From: Siphonodentalium dalli
Taxonomy: Eukaryota; Mollusca; Scaphopoda; Gadilida; Siphonodentaliidae
DNA: 64,000 nucleotides
Assembly: GCA_032622095.1 (NCBI GenBank)
Contig: CP136065.1
Span: 20,074,134 to 20,138,133, forward strand
Direction: 5' to 3'
The translations under genes were made by a program, and so were the position numbers. The first letter of the stretch is position 1. The number at the start of each line of letters is the position of its first letter. This document shows positions 9,882-20,990 of this stretch, piece by piece. Under the pieces are notes generated by a model. It was not told the origin of the DNA. It ran no database searches and worked only from the letters and a program-made list of their open reading frames with translations.

Positions 9882-9964
9882 CCGGATTCGGGATCGCAGT
9901 ACAACTTTAACGCGTCCCAAAATAACCGCATTCGGGATAGCACTACAGCTTTTAAAGCGACCCA
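9882..9964. repeat. 44-bp direct duplication
   Basis: The stretch starting CCGGATTCGGGATCGCAGTA is repeated with drift starting CCGCATTCGGGATAGCACTA at 9926. Both end in a GCGNCCCA word. Two copies only. Confidence 0.8.
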
Positions 9965-10938
9965 ATCTATTTATAAAACCTACATAGGACCATGACATTT
10001 TATAATTTGGCCCACAGTATACACCGTTGGCGTTAATAACTCGGCATCAGTCAATGGCCAGGTGCAGCCACACGTACGTGTAACTTCTGATGAGTGTTGA
10101 CATTGCCCACGGAGGTCACCCGACTCACATGATCATTTCGCAATATCCGTGCAATATATATAACCGAAATAGCGATCAATGCTATGCAGGGACGTGTTTC
10201 CTTGCGCGGAAAGATCTTAATTTGATTGAAGCAAATTAAGCGTATCGCTGGTCCCATTATGGAAGCTTTTCCTCGATACCGACTCATTTACAAGTTTCGC
10301 TAGACGTTGGCCGATATCTATACGTGGATGTTTAGCGCCTTAACTCATTTGATGGTTCCTGCCATGTGCATATCCATGATGCCATAGCATCACCATAGTA
10401 ACACATGTTACAAGTTACACGTACGTGGCTGAACTTGGCTATTATCTGACTTCAATTTATATGTTATGTCATTGTGTGGTTATTATCATCGATTTTAAAT
10501 TGGGCGTTTAAGTAGTATACACAAGTGTTGACAATAGTATTGGTCCATATAGATACCAGTTCAAACAAACAATGTTTATCTTGTCATACATTTAATCAAA
10601 AGTAAGTATAATTAATTTTGTCTGTATAACTCAGAATGAGTCAGGAGAAATGGGTATTTTCGATTCTGCATTGACATTTGACTTTCATGAAAAATTCAAT
10701 GTCATGACCTTACGCAAAAGTCATTAACAAATAACGGTTGAAATAAGTACTTGTCTTGAACATAATAAAGGTCACATTCTGTTAGTAAATTGCAAGAAAG
10801 TGTGAAAAATTAACACTTTGTTAACCCTACCACCAGTATTTAGGCATCTCATATTATGTTAAGAGTAGTGGTACCTCCGCCCATAGTTGAGGTATTAAGC
10901 CGTGGAATCTAACTTGCTTTCATGCGTTTTCTAAGGCC
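9965..10938. other. no feature seen
   Basis: AT-rich sequence with CACGTACGTG-type short palindromes near 10067 and 10418 and no supported gene, element edge or tandem repeat. Confidence 0.5.
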
Positions 10939-11280
10939 AGAGATAGGATAGGATAATTTATTTCCAATATACTCATATACATACATTACATAGAAAGAAC
11001 TAGATAAACAATAACAAATTTATGTGGTATATTGAGAGGGGACGGCTTAGTCCAATATAGACTCTCTTCCTGCCACCCCATATTTAATGAGTGTAATTAA
11101 TATTAGATGGCCAGAGATACATTTACCAGACTTTCTAAAAAAATACAATGGCAATTTCCCCGCAAGTTTGGTACCAACGGATTCATATTTGCTACATTGG
11201 CCCATTGACTGGTTCGAATCTGGACTACGTCCGATGAATTTAGCGTGTCGTGATTTATAATTTGAGAATACATCCAATGA
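10939..11280 (-). mobile_element. possible 3' end of a non-LTR retrotransposon (minus strand)
   Basis: On the minus strand a short open frame (11047-11277, ending KYGVAGRESILD) is followed after about 85 bp by AATAAA (complement at 10957-10962) and then TCCTATCCTATC. A short tandem tail after a polyadenylation-like signal is typical of LINE 3' ends. No reverse transcriptase motif is visible, so this is a tentative reading. It could equally be ordinary AT-rich DNA. Confidence 0.25.
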
Positions 11281-11715
11281 ATATTGCGTCCGTCATTGCG
11301 TGATTCAGAAATATTTAACATAGATAGTTGGAAGCAATGTTTGATTCAATAGTCGTTCCTAGACTTTTTCCTTTCAGAACTTTTTCATTTCCAAAAAACC
11401 ACCGGTCAAATAAAGACAATTTATTTGGGGGATATGTGGCATAGTGGCCTTTTGTTAAGTCTGTTATCTGGTTTTATTACCTGAACACTCCTCCAAATGA
11501 ATAATAGACCATTCTAACGTGTTAAATTAAATTAATCTGAATGTATTAGTTTGAATTGAAGATCCAGCTTCCTTTCCTATCAGTACAGGAAAAAAACAGT
11601 TTTTGCTGACATAAGCCACCCATACGTTGCCATAACCTATGCTGCTCACCTCAGACATGGTGCAACATCATGACTAGGTACATGATAGGGGTCTCCGTTC
11701 GTGTGTGCGTGGGAA
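11281..11715. other. no feature seen
   Basis: AT-rich sequence with no tandem repeat, element edge or believable coding frame that I can support. Confidence 0.5.
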
Positions 11716-11850
11716 GGGGTGGGGTCCAACTTTTCAAATGCACCCCTTGAACCAGACGAATATTCCCAAAGTCAGGAAAATTCCATTTGCACCCTCTTGT
11801 GTTGGATTTTCTAACTGGTACATCAAACTGTCTAAATGATATAAAGTTAT
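11716..11850. repeat. dispersed repeat family, copy 1
   Basis: TCCAACTTTTCAAATGCACC, then CCCAAAGTC, AATTCCATTTGCACCC, TGTTGGA and CTAACTGGTAC are matched in the same order and strand at 24430-24565, and in part at 27420-27560. Copies are clearly diverged. The family is not identified; a decayed retrotransposon 3' region or a SINE-like repeat is possible. Confidence 0.6.
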
Positions 11851-13506
11851 TACCAAACACCATGTTTGTAAAGTTTCCATTTGGGTGTCAGTTCAGTCCC
11901 ATAATATGACCGAATGTAGAAAATTTCGACTTTGGTCCAATAACAAGTTTTACACTAATTACTGGTTGGAAACTCAAACTATCAGAACAATTTCATCATA
12001 TTTTAGGCCTGGATGGTTCCAACAGATGCTGTGTCGGGCATAAAATTTTCGACCGTTGAAGATTTTGACAAAATATGGGGAAGATGAATCACCAATAACA
12101 CTGTGTGCAAACCTTGGAGTAGAACAGAGGAGACAATCCAAGATGACAGAGATGGAAAGTCGCGACAGGTAAGTGGTTCAAAATTACATTTTTTCTGTAA
12201 GCGTGACGGATTTTTCGAACCAGTTACCTAGGCCTGATGCTTTATATTACACCAGAGGACATTTATGTAACATACTTTCAGTGGATAAAATTGTCTGATA
12301 GGCGGATATAGTATCAGTTATGTTGCATGTTAGTTATTTTAAATTTTCTATTGGATTCAAAGGATATACACTGTGTTCCAATGATATTCTCCAAAAGGTG
12401 GGTAATCCAATCAGACAGGGCAACGCTACATAGAAAGTTAATCTCTGAGCGGTATTTTGACAAAATTATGAAAACATGACAAATGGAACATGACCGAGTA
12501 GACACTGCAAATGTCAGTCAAAATTAGAATAAAACATGGCAGACAGGCGGGGTAGACATGCCGGAGTGAAATATTCACATATTCGACATGTATGGGATTG
12601 CGCCCATCACGCAGACTGTTGTCTTTACTTATAACTGTACTTTCTGATCATAGCTTTGTTCAATATACATACACTGATAACTGGCAATCATGTTAAATTT
12701 CTATTTGGGTAAATAGTTTGAATGGTCTCGACATTAATTAAATAGTGTATTACTTCACTGAACATAGTTGACTGGCGCGATAATAATATTGTGCCTTTGA
12801 ATTTCTTGTATGCAGACGATTCATTGATTGATTTATTTTGACAATGGCATAATGAATATAATGTACAGAAATTCATAACATATGAATGTGGTAATGTTAT
12901 ACTAGTGTATACAGTTTTATATAAATATATGTATTCATAATATGTTACTATTAAAGATGATGATATTGGAGTCATATCCGTCAGTCAAAAGCTTATACAC
13001 TAAATACTGTGTAGGGGAACCTGATAATTCATACTCAATTGTCATATTGAAATCATGGAATGGTATATTGTATCAATATTGGAGTATTGAATCTTGCTAC
13101 GCCTATGGCTACAGTAGATTTATGGCATGATCGATCTTTAATCCAACTTTGCACAAGTATATAGTAACGTGATTGCACACATTGAGGCTGGTTGAATAAC
13201 TGCGGTATGATGGATCACTTCCATCCTCAAGCTACTTATATTCCATTTAATGACGGTTTTTTCTAATGTGAAGGGGTACGTGGGCTTGAGACCCCACCGC
13301 AGTTCAATTCAAAGCAGGTTCCTAGCTTATATGTTATTTTATCATTTTTGAACCAATTGATATTTTATTGTTTCGATACTAGTAGTATATAGTCAGCTGC
13401 AGTGTGCACATGAGTGTATTATGTGCATATAAATGGTTCCAGGTTGTCTGGGCAGAATCAATCATATATACAAGGGAGGCACCTTTGTTTACATTTATTC
13501 CTTATG
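11851..13506. other. no feature seen
   Basis: About 1.65 kb of AT-rich sequence. Open frames at 12314-12505, 12688-12975 and 12942-13130 are short, carry no motif and have AT-driven residue content. Confidence 0.5.
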
Positions 13507-13548
13507 TGTGCTTCAGCGCAAATATTTGTGCTTCAGTGCAAATATTTG
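13507..13548. repeat. 21-bp direct duplication
   Basis: GTGCTTCAGCGCAAATATTTG is followed directly by the same word with GTG in place of GCG. It is a simple tandem doubling. Confidence 0.9.
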
Positions 13549-13999
13549 ATTATCAATTTATAATTCAGACGCAGAATAAGTAAGTCCATATCATAGTATG
13601 GTTGATTCTGCTTCCAACAAGTCATGCTTTGCATATGGATGTAGTCGACAGTAATTGCGAGTTATATATCCAAGTTTCACTGTTGTCACACCTTTAACCT
13701 CATAATTAAAGATTCGTGTTGTAGTGTCGTGTGATATAAGGCTTTCTTGAAATTGTCATTCGAAAATGGACTGAGAAACGTTGGTTCGTTGTGCACTGAG
13801 ATATTTATAGGATAATGCAGACAATGACACACAAATATGATTCAACACATACCGCATTAAACTGAATTGAAATTACAATTATCTAGAGTATATGATACAC
13901 TGGGGTGGCAAATTGTGATATACATGTAGGGTACATTTCATAATGTAAGCACCAAACTAATTTAGTCTATTAACCCTTTACCCAACAGAACGGCCCTGT

Positions 14000-14068
14000 G
14001 CCAATGCATTCTCTTATATATGCGAGTCGACCATAGGTCGCCTCGCATATATAAAAGAATGCATTGGC
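14000..14068. repeat. 69-bp palindrome, copy 3
   Basis: Same sequence and orientation as 4141-4209 except for one arm change (ATATAAAAGAAT). It ends directly at the TTAA used by the insertion at 14069-14072. Confidence 0.97.
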
Positions 14069-14659
14069 TTAAAGGATTTATTCGGTCTAGAAACTACATA
14101 ACGCAATCGGAAAGCCCTCCCTGTTGTGATTAAAATGATCCAAGTCCCATTCCGATCGCAAAATAAATAACCCGTAAAATAAATAAATAATACCACCACC
14201 GGTATTCGGAGATTTCCGTGACTAAACTACGAGTGACGTACTTGTGGGGAGCAAATTAAAAACACAGATTCGGAGCCGGAGTTTATTATGCTGACTGCGA
14301 TGACGTAATCGTAAGTCAGCCGATACTAAAATGCGGAGTCGTATGTGCGCGTGTGGTGTATAGATTACGTTACGCTTTGGTCGTTTATCTGGAATAGAAG
14401 GCAATAACTATGTGAATAAAGTAATTAATAACGCCTAGAATGGTTGTTGTTTTTGTAGCCATTAATAACATGCCGGCACGTGTCTGCTTTGGTGAATAGA
14501 TGGCAGTAATTAGTGCTTTGATTGTCTCGCGTATTCAATCGGTGATTTGTAATCACTCAGTGACTATTCATCAGTGTCAGTCGCGAACTTGTTTGCACTC
14601 TAAAATGCCACAAAGTGAATAGAAAGAACATTATCTCTCTGGTCATACACATATAAGAA

Positions 14660-14710
14660 GCGCCCAAATTAATATGGGCTGAATAATGTTAACTCTATTT
14701 AGGCGCTTTT
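14660..14710. repeat. inverted repeat AAGCGCC...GGCGCTT
   Basis: AAGCGCC near 14660 pairs with GGCGCTT near 14702, and CCCAAATTAATATGGG near 14666 is itself a near palindrome. It lies about 70 bp upstream of the THAP-like start codon. Function is unknown. Confidence 0.5.
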
Positions 14711-14770
14711 GTTTGTTGTTTTACTTTCGATATAATATCCCGAGTATCTGTCATCTCCACATATTTCAAG

Positions 14771-14860
14771 ATGCCTAGTAGATGTAGTGTGTTCAGTTGT
14801 GGGCGGGCTAGCGATCCATTATTTAGTACCTCAAAAAAGACAACACAGTGCGTAATTTAG
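14771..14860 (+). pseudogene. THAP-domain start fragment of a transposase
   Basis: The 29-codon frame begins MPSRCSVFSCGRASDP and stops at TAG (14858-14860). Met-Pro near the start, followed by Cys-x4-Cys, is the usual opening of THAP zinc fingers, and the spacing here is C5-x4-C10. The later C-x2-H part and the AVPTIF box are missing, and the sequence runs into the direct repeats at 14860-15033. It lies inside the TTAA element and supports its Kolobok assignment. The fragment is short, so chance remains possible. Confidence 0.4.
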
Positions 14861-15033
14861 AACGCTCTTTATTGTCTACCGCTTTCGTGAGACGGAAGCA
14901 TGGACGCTCTTTATATTTAATTGTCACAATACCATATACAAAATCACCCATGGCATATCGAAATAGAGCACGTTCATAATTGAGAACGCTCTTTATTGTC
15001 TACACCGCGACGAAAACATGGACGTTCTTTATT
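14860..15033. repeat. direct duplication, 124-bp offset
   Basis: GAACGCTCTTTATTGTCTAC starts at 14860 and again at 14984. In both copies it is followed by a CG-rich bit, then CATGGACG(C/T)TCTTTAT. CTCTTTAT-type words recur four times, suggesting an older internal repeat of about 50-60 bp. Confidence 0.85.
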
Positions 15034-15940
15034 AGAGCATTAACAGCTAATTAAGTCGTCCAACGGTGCACCTACAGCCAAATCAAGGCTACTACATACA
15101 GATACAGATAGAGGCAATCATTGGATTTTTTCTATGCTAACAATTCAAAATAATCCTCTCTAGAAAGTCAATATGTGCCATCAAAACGTAAAATAAAACG
15201 AACAACAAACACAAACTGAAAAAAATGCCAGGCTAACCTTCAATTACAAAAAAATGTCGTTATGCCAAACTGCAGCCTAACTAATAATTATTGTAGTTTC
15301 AACAGTCTGTTGTGTATTCGAGTTAATTATTTTGTTTACTCACTTATCGATCTTGACTGGAAGGATTTTAGCAAGCTGTTCACAGTCGTGCACTTCTCCA
15401 CACAAAATGTTTCGTGTGATGAAACAGACAGGAACATTATTATGACGAATATCAGCCATCATGATACATGTACTAGTACAATAACCACCAACTTTTTAAT
15501 CACACCCCATTTGTATTTATTTGTACGCATATAGCGCACAACGGGATGACACTAGTGTGTAAACTAGCTTCCGAAATTGGTACCATACAACGAAGAATGA
15601 AGTACCGGTATATGGCGTAACTTGTATTCTTTCAGAAACAGTTAAATTAGTTTCGCACGATATTCCGCTCGCTCATTGCATTTCTGCATAAATTAATCTC
15701 ATTTCAAACAACTGTTATCGCCTCAAAGTGCATTTTAGCCATCATTATTCGTTATATAATCCAACATTCTAGCAAATCCAGTTCATAATTCAGCACATTC
15801 AAACAGTTTTATTCCGTAATCGCTATTTATCGTAAAGGCGTAGGTAATTAACCAGCGTAATTTATCAACTCGTTACGCGATTGGCGGATTATTTAAAGCT
15901 CCACCCACCGCTGTCATCGGTAAGCGTCGATGCAGATGAT
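15034..15940. other. interior of the Kolobok-type element, no recognisable product
   Basis: A 90-codon frame (15262-15534) has no known motif and would encode a Cys/Asn/Thr-rich peptide of AT-rich type. I see no DDE transposase motif in it. I treat it as decayed transposon interior. Confidence 0.4.
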
Positions 15941-15943
15941 CGG

Positions 15944-15984
15944 TCATGTGACCGAGTTGTGGTCATGTGATCGCACTCACGTGA
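15944..15984. promoter_or_regulatory. cluster of three TCAYRTGA E-boxes
   Basis: TCATGTGA at 15944-15951 and 15963-15970 and TCACGTGA at 15977-15984 lie within 41 bp. These are the extended E-box form bound by MiT/TFE-type bHLH-zip factors in animals. They lie near the right end of the TTAA element, so they may be a transposon-borne regulatory cluster. No transcription unit is linked. Confidence 0.35.
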
Positions 15985-16257
15985 CTGACTTCGGATATTT
16001 CCGCGATTTTTTTAATATCATAATAATAAAAATACTATCTGCTCGATTTTGAATTTTCTTGGCGAAATGGGTCTGTTAGACATATATTATTAGTATTATG
16101 ACGATAAAAAATATATTTTTTTGACAGACTAATTCCTTTAACACATATTAAAAATGATAAAATTGTCAAAGAATGTAGAAAAATATTATAAAATTGTTAA
16201 AAAATGTAAGACAAAATTATAAAAATGTTAAAGAATGTAAGAACAAATGGTAAAAAG

Positions 16258-16295
16258 CCTATGGCCGACTCGCATATATAAGAGAATGCATTGGC
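16258..16295. repeat. 69-bp palindrome, right half only
   Basis: CTATGGCCGACTCGCATATA and the following GAGAATGCATTGGC match the right half of palindrome copy 2. The left half is missing and replaced by an A/T-rich run of degenerate AAATTGTTAAAGAATGTAAG repeats (16150-16255). Confidence 0.9.
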
Positions 16296-16445
16296 ACAGT
16301 GCATAACTGTAACCATCACAAAGTGGTCAATGAACCGTTTCCAATGATATCCATATTTGTATGGTGTTATTGAGACAGACCGAAGACATTTTAGGCTGTT
16401 GAAGGTTTATTTGGGCGTTTTTAGCCGTTTTGTTTGGGTAAAGGG

Positions 16446-17003
16446 ATAAAGCACGCAGCTTGATACTAACTCTAACATGTGGAATTTTATCGATGTCTAG
16501 TAAACATCATAACATCATCTACTTCGTAAAATGTGTTTTTTTAACCTGGAATTTAAACATATTTTCAGCAGGGATCCACGCGTTTTGGTCACTCCATATA
16601 TGAATTGACATGTTAGCAACACTATGGAAGAGAATAACACCATTGTTTATAGTTTAAGAGATAATCAGCTAAAACAAATTGTGATACGACTCAACGGTCA
16701 CTTTCTGACGAGTACCCATTTCAGACTGCAATACAGAACGATATTTTCAGAAATTGACCCATAATCTGATACACATATGATCACCAATCATTACTGGTCA
16801 GAAAGAAACCCAATCCAATTATGAATAATTTATATCGAGCCAGTCGCCGCACAATTTACAGCACACATACTCATCCGAATAATCCATCTCCGCCATCTTG
16901 AATTTCTACTTCTTGTTCTATTCCAAGGTTTGTATACCTTGGATAACCCCCCTACCATGTCCCTGATATTCACGACCATGGCGATACACGTATCCGGACG
17001 ATA
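16446..17003. other. no firm gene; short minus-strand frame at 16819-16896
   Basis: The minus strand holds AAGATGGCGG (start codon at 16896) and a 25-residue frame beginning MAEMDYSDEYVCCKLCGDW before a stop at 16819. The start context is good and a GTAAAT donor-like word follows the TGC of residue 12, so a first coding exon is possible. There is no second exon I can recognise. The remaining sequence shows nothing. Confidence 0.2.
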
Positions 17004-19650
17004 TATCCCATAGGAAATGTTCAGATAATAAGTTAAACGTTTCTATAATAAAGCATCTTTGATGAGCAGTTATCCCATAGGAAATGTTCAGATAATAAGT
17101 TAACGCTCTCTATACTAAAGCATCATTGATGAGTAGTTATCCGATAGGAAATGTTCAGATAATAAGTTAACCCTCTCTATACTAAAGCATCATTGATGAG
17201 TAGTTGTCCCATAATAAATGTTCAAATAATAAGTTAAACCTTTCTATACTAAAGCATCTTTGATGAGTAGTTATCCCATATGAAATGTTCAGATAATAAG
17301 TTAACCCTTTCTATGCTAAAGCTCCATTGTCGAGTAGTTATCCCATAGGCAATGCTCAGATAATAAGTTAAACCTTTCTATACTAAAGCATATTTGATGA
17401 GCAGTCATCCCATATTAAATGTTCAGATAATAAGTTAAACCTCTCATTGACGAGTAGTTATCCCATGGGAAATGTTCAGATAATAAGTTAAACCTGTCAG
17501 TACTAAAGCATCTTTGATGAGTAGTTATCCCGTATGAAATGTTCAGATAATAAGAGAACCCTTTCTATACTAAAGCATCATTGATGAGTAGTTATCCCAA
17601 AAGGAAATGTTCAAATAATAAGTTAAACCTTTCTATACTAAAGCATATTTGATGAGCTGTTACCCCATATTAAATGTTCGTATAATAAGTTAACCTTGTC
17701 ATTGACCATTAGTTATCCCATGGGAAATGTTCAGTTAATAAGTTAATCCCCTCTATACTAAAGCTTCATTGCCGAGTTGTTTTCCCATAGGAAATGTTCA
17801 GATAATAAGTTAAACCTTTCTATACTAAAGCATATTTGATGAGCTGTTGCCCCATATTAAATGTTCATATACTAAGATAACACTCTCATTCAGATAATAA
17901 GTTAAACCTGTCAGTACTAAAGCATGTTTGGTGAGTAGTTATCCCATATGAAATGTTCTGATAAAAAGTTAACCCTCTATACTAAAGCATATTTGATGAG
18001 TAGTTAACCCATAGGGAATGTTCAGAGAATAAGTTAAACCTTTATTTACTAAGGCATCTTTGGTGAGTAGTTATGCCATAGGAAATGTTCAGATCATAAG
18101 TTTAACCATTTTTATACTAAAGTATCATACATGAGTAGCTATCCCATAGAAAATGTTCAGGTAATAAGTTTAACCCTTTCTATACTAAAGCATCAGTGAC
18201 GAGTAGTTATCCCACAGGAATTGTTCAGATAATAAGTTATACCTTTCTATACTAAAGCATCTTTGACAAATAGTTATCCCATAGGAAATGTTTAGATAAT
18301 AAGTTAAACCTTTCTATACTAAAGCATATTCGATGAGAAGTTATCCCATATTAAATGTTCGTATAATTAGTTAACCCTCTCATTGACGAGTAGTTATCCC
18401 ATATGAAATGTTCAGATAATATGTTAAACCTTTCTATACTAAAGTATATTTGATGAGTAGTTATCCATATGAAATGTTTAGATAATAAGTTAACCCTCTC
18501 TCTACTAAATCATCATTGATGAGTATTTATCCCATAGGAAATGTTCAGATAATAAGTTAAACCTTTCTATACTAAAGCATCTTTGATGAGTAGTTATCCC
18601 ATATTAAATGTTCAGATAATAAGTCAAACCTTTATTTACCAAAGCATCTTTGATGAGTAGTTATCCAATAGGAAATTTTCAGATAATAAGTTTAACCCTT
18701 TCTATAATAAAGCATCATCGATGAGTAGTTATCCCATAGGAAATGTTGAGATAATAAGTTTAACCCGTTCTATACTAAAGCATCATTGATGAGTATTTAT
18801 CCCATAGGAAATGTTCAGATAATAAGTTTAACCCTTTCTATACTAAATCATTATTGATGAGTAGTTATCCCATAGGAAATGTTCAGATAATAAGTTTAAC
18901 CCTTTCTATACTAAATCATCATTGATGACTAGGTATCACATTGGACATTTTCAGATAACAAGTTTAACCCTTTCTATACTAAAGTATCATTGATGGGTAG
19001 TTATCCCACAGGAAATGTTCAGATAATAAGATTAACCCTTTCTATACTAAAGCATCATTGGTGAGTAGTTATCCCACAGGAAATGTTCAGATAATACGTT
19101 TAACCCTTTCTATACTAAAGCATCATTGACGACTTGTTATCCCACAGGAAATGTTCATATAATAAGTTTAACCCTTGCTATACTAAAGCATCATTGATGA
19201 GTAGTTATCCCATATGGAATGTTGTGATATAAGTTAACCCTTTCTATACCAAATCATAATTGATGAGTAGTTATCCCACAGGACATGTTAAGATAAGTTT
19301 AACCCTTTCTATACTAAAGCATCATTGACTAGTAGATATCCCACATGAAATGTTCAGATAATAAGTTTAACCCTTTTTATACTAAAGCATCATTGACGAG
19401 TAGTTATCCCACATGAAATGTTCAGATATAAGTTTAACCCTTTCTATACTAAAGCAATTTTGATGAGTAGTTGTCCCACAGAAAATGTTCACATAAAAAG
19501 TTTAACCCTTTCTATACTAAATCATCATTGACGAGTAGTTATGCCATATGAAATGTTCAGATAATAAGTTTAACTGTTGTTCTATACTAAAGCATCATTG
19601 ACGAGTAGTTATCCCATAGAAAATGTTTAGATAATAAGTTTAACCCTTTT
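17004..19650. repeat. 67-bp minisatellite, about 39 copies
   Basis: The unit contains TTATCCCATAGGAAATGTTC, AGATAATAAGTT, CTATACTAAAGCAT and TGATGAGTAG; TATCCC recurs every 67 bp (for example 17071 and 17138). Copies are 80-95% alike by eye, with scattered deletions. Two subfamilies occupy blocks: GTTAAACC units dominate to about 18650, and 68-bp GTTTAACCC units, often with CCCACAGG, dominate after. Nearly every unit has in-frame stops, so no protein is implied. Confidence 0.97.
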
Positions 19651-20990
19651 AGTAGAGTCCCTTATGTGTTTAATTGTGACTTTAGTGACTAAAGAATGAA
19701 ACTTTAAAGATATGTTGTTTATTCATTGGGAAAACGTTTAGGATGGGGGTGCCTGGGTGTGGTATCCTGTGTGGGGATAAAATCATGTTTCCATGGCAAC
19801 TATGGCCAAATATTTGGAGAAAAATCAAAAAGGCCACTGTGGAGAACCAACGAGCCTTGTGTAATGAAAAAAATACGTTAACTCATAGTGCCCATAATGT
19901 TCCATCAAACAGACTGAGCCACTATGACATATAGGGTCAAGGTCAATTAGTAAGGTCACCATAATGCACAAACAGAAGGGCGCAATAACGGTGTTCAATT
20001 TGGTGTATGATGCATCTGTATACTACAGTAACTGTCAACATGTGACAGCATTTAGTTGATACATAATCACATTTTAAGTACTAGTTTTTATAGTATTTGC
20101 GGCAGTACATAAGTCACGATACATTACCCTTAAGAGCCCATCAGACCAAATAAAGATAATTTTGTGACTTTAGCAACTAAAGCTTGACACTTAACCATAT
20201 GTGTTGCTTAGTTATAGTGGAAACGTTTTGGAGAGGGGTGCCCAGGTGAGGGAATATGTATCAGGATAAAATCTGGTTTACATGGCAACGGCATCAAATA
20301 TTTGGAGAAAAGTTGAAAAGGCCCACTGTTGGTAACCCGATGAGCCTTGTGTTTGAAGAAATTATGTGAATTCATTGTGCCATTAATGGTCCATCAAATA
20401 GACTAGGCAATAATATATATAGGATCAAGGTTAACTGCTAAGGTCAAGGCCATTGGGAAAGGGTAATTGTATATATATTTTTTAGAAATTGTCTCATATT
20501 CCGCTACACCTAGCACATGTGTTAGTCTTAAAAGCAAACCCATTTCATAATACACAAACATTTGGACAGCATCACCGCGTTCAATTCGTATCATATACAT
20601 GTCACAACATTTATATTTTATATTTAATCATATTTTAAGTCACGATAAATGACCCTTTAGAGACCATCAGACCAAAATAAACACGTTTTTGTGACTTTAT
20701 TAACTAAAGCACTATACTTCACAAATATGTTGCTTAGTTATAGTGGGAACATTTTGTTTGGCGGGTGGCTGCATGTGTCTTGATAAAATATGGTTTCCAT
20801 GGCAACGGCATAAAATATTTGGACAAAATTTTGAAAAAACCCACTGTGGAACCACAATGAGCCTTGTATTTATTCTAATACAAACGGCACGATCCAACTC
20901 CGAATTAAGTGGCCATCATCAGTTCATGCACCAATGCCACTATGATGTAGGCTGGCCATGGGCAGTGTGTCGTATGCCATGAGCAGGTGT
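19651..20990. repeat. ~500-bp tandem repeat, about 2.6 diverged copies
   Basis: TGTGACTTTAGNNACTAAAG begins copies near 19675, 20163 and 20691. Each is followed by TATGTTG, a GGGTG-rich bit, GATAAAAT, CCATGGCAAC, AAATATTTGGA, CCACTG and GAGCCTTGT. The third copy is cut after the GAGCCTTGT word. Copy one follows the 67-bp array with no gap. Copies one and two carry AAGGTCA words near their 3' ends (19934-19960 and 20427-20450). No coding frame is shared by the three copies. Confidence 0.85.

Larger units (their letters stand above)
14073..16137 (+). mobile_element. Kolobok-type DNA transposon, decayed (TTAA TSD)
   Basis: A 2065-bp insertion with TTAA on both sides (14069-14072 and 16138-16141). 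The ends are inverted with drift: AGGATTTATTCGGTC on the left and AGGAATTAGTCTGTC reverse-complemented on the right. Near 14771 it encodes the first residues of what looks like a THAP zinc finger. TTAA target use together with a THAP domain is described for Kolobok, so I assign it there by inference. The rest of the interior has no long frame, so the copy is dead or non-autonomous. The empty target in copy 1 of the host MITE fixes its borders. Confidence 0.75.
13974..16445. mobile_element. piggyBac-like MITE, copy 2, split by an insertion
   Basis: The left part (13974-14072) and right part (16142-16445) are homologous to the element at 4115-4468, including the CCCTTTACCCAACA start and the GTTTGGGTAAAGGG end. 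The left TSD is TTAA (13970-13973); the right has mutated to ATAA (16446-16449). The first palindrome is complete (14000-14068), but only the right half of the second survives (16258-16295). A 2065-bp element flanked by TTAA was inserted into the TTAA next to the first palindrome. The same site is empty in copy 1 (4210-4213). Confidence 0.9.

Noticed and set aside
11200-11230. tRNA B-box-like GGTTCGAATCT
   Set aside because: No A-box at the right distance and no cloverleaf can be drawn. GGTTCGAATAC near 5073 fails for the same reason.
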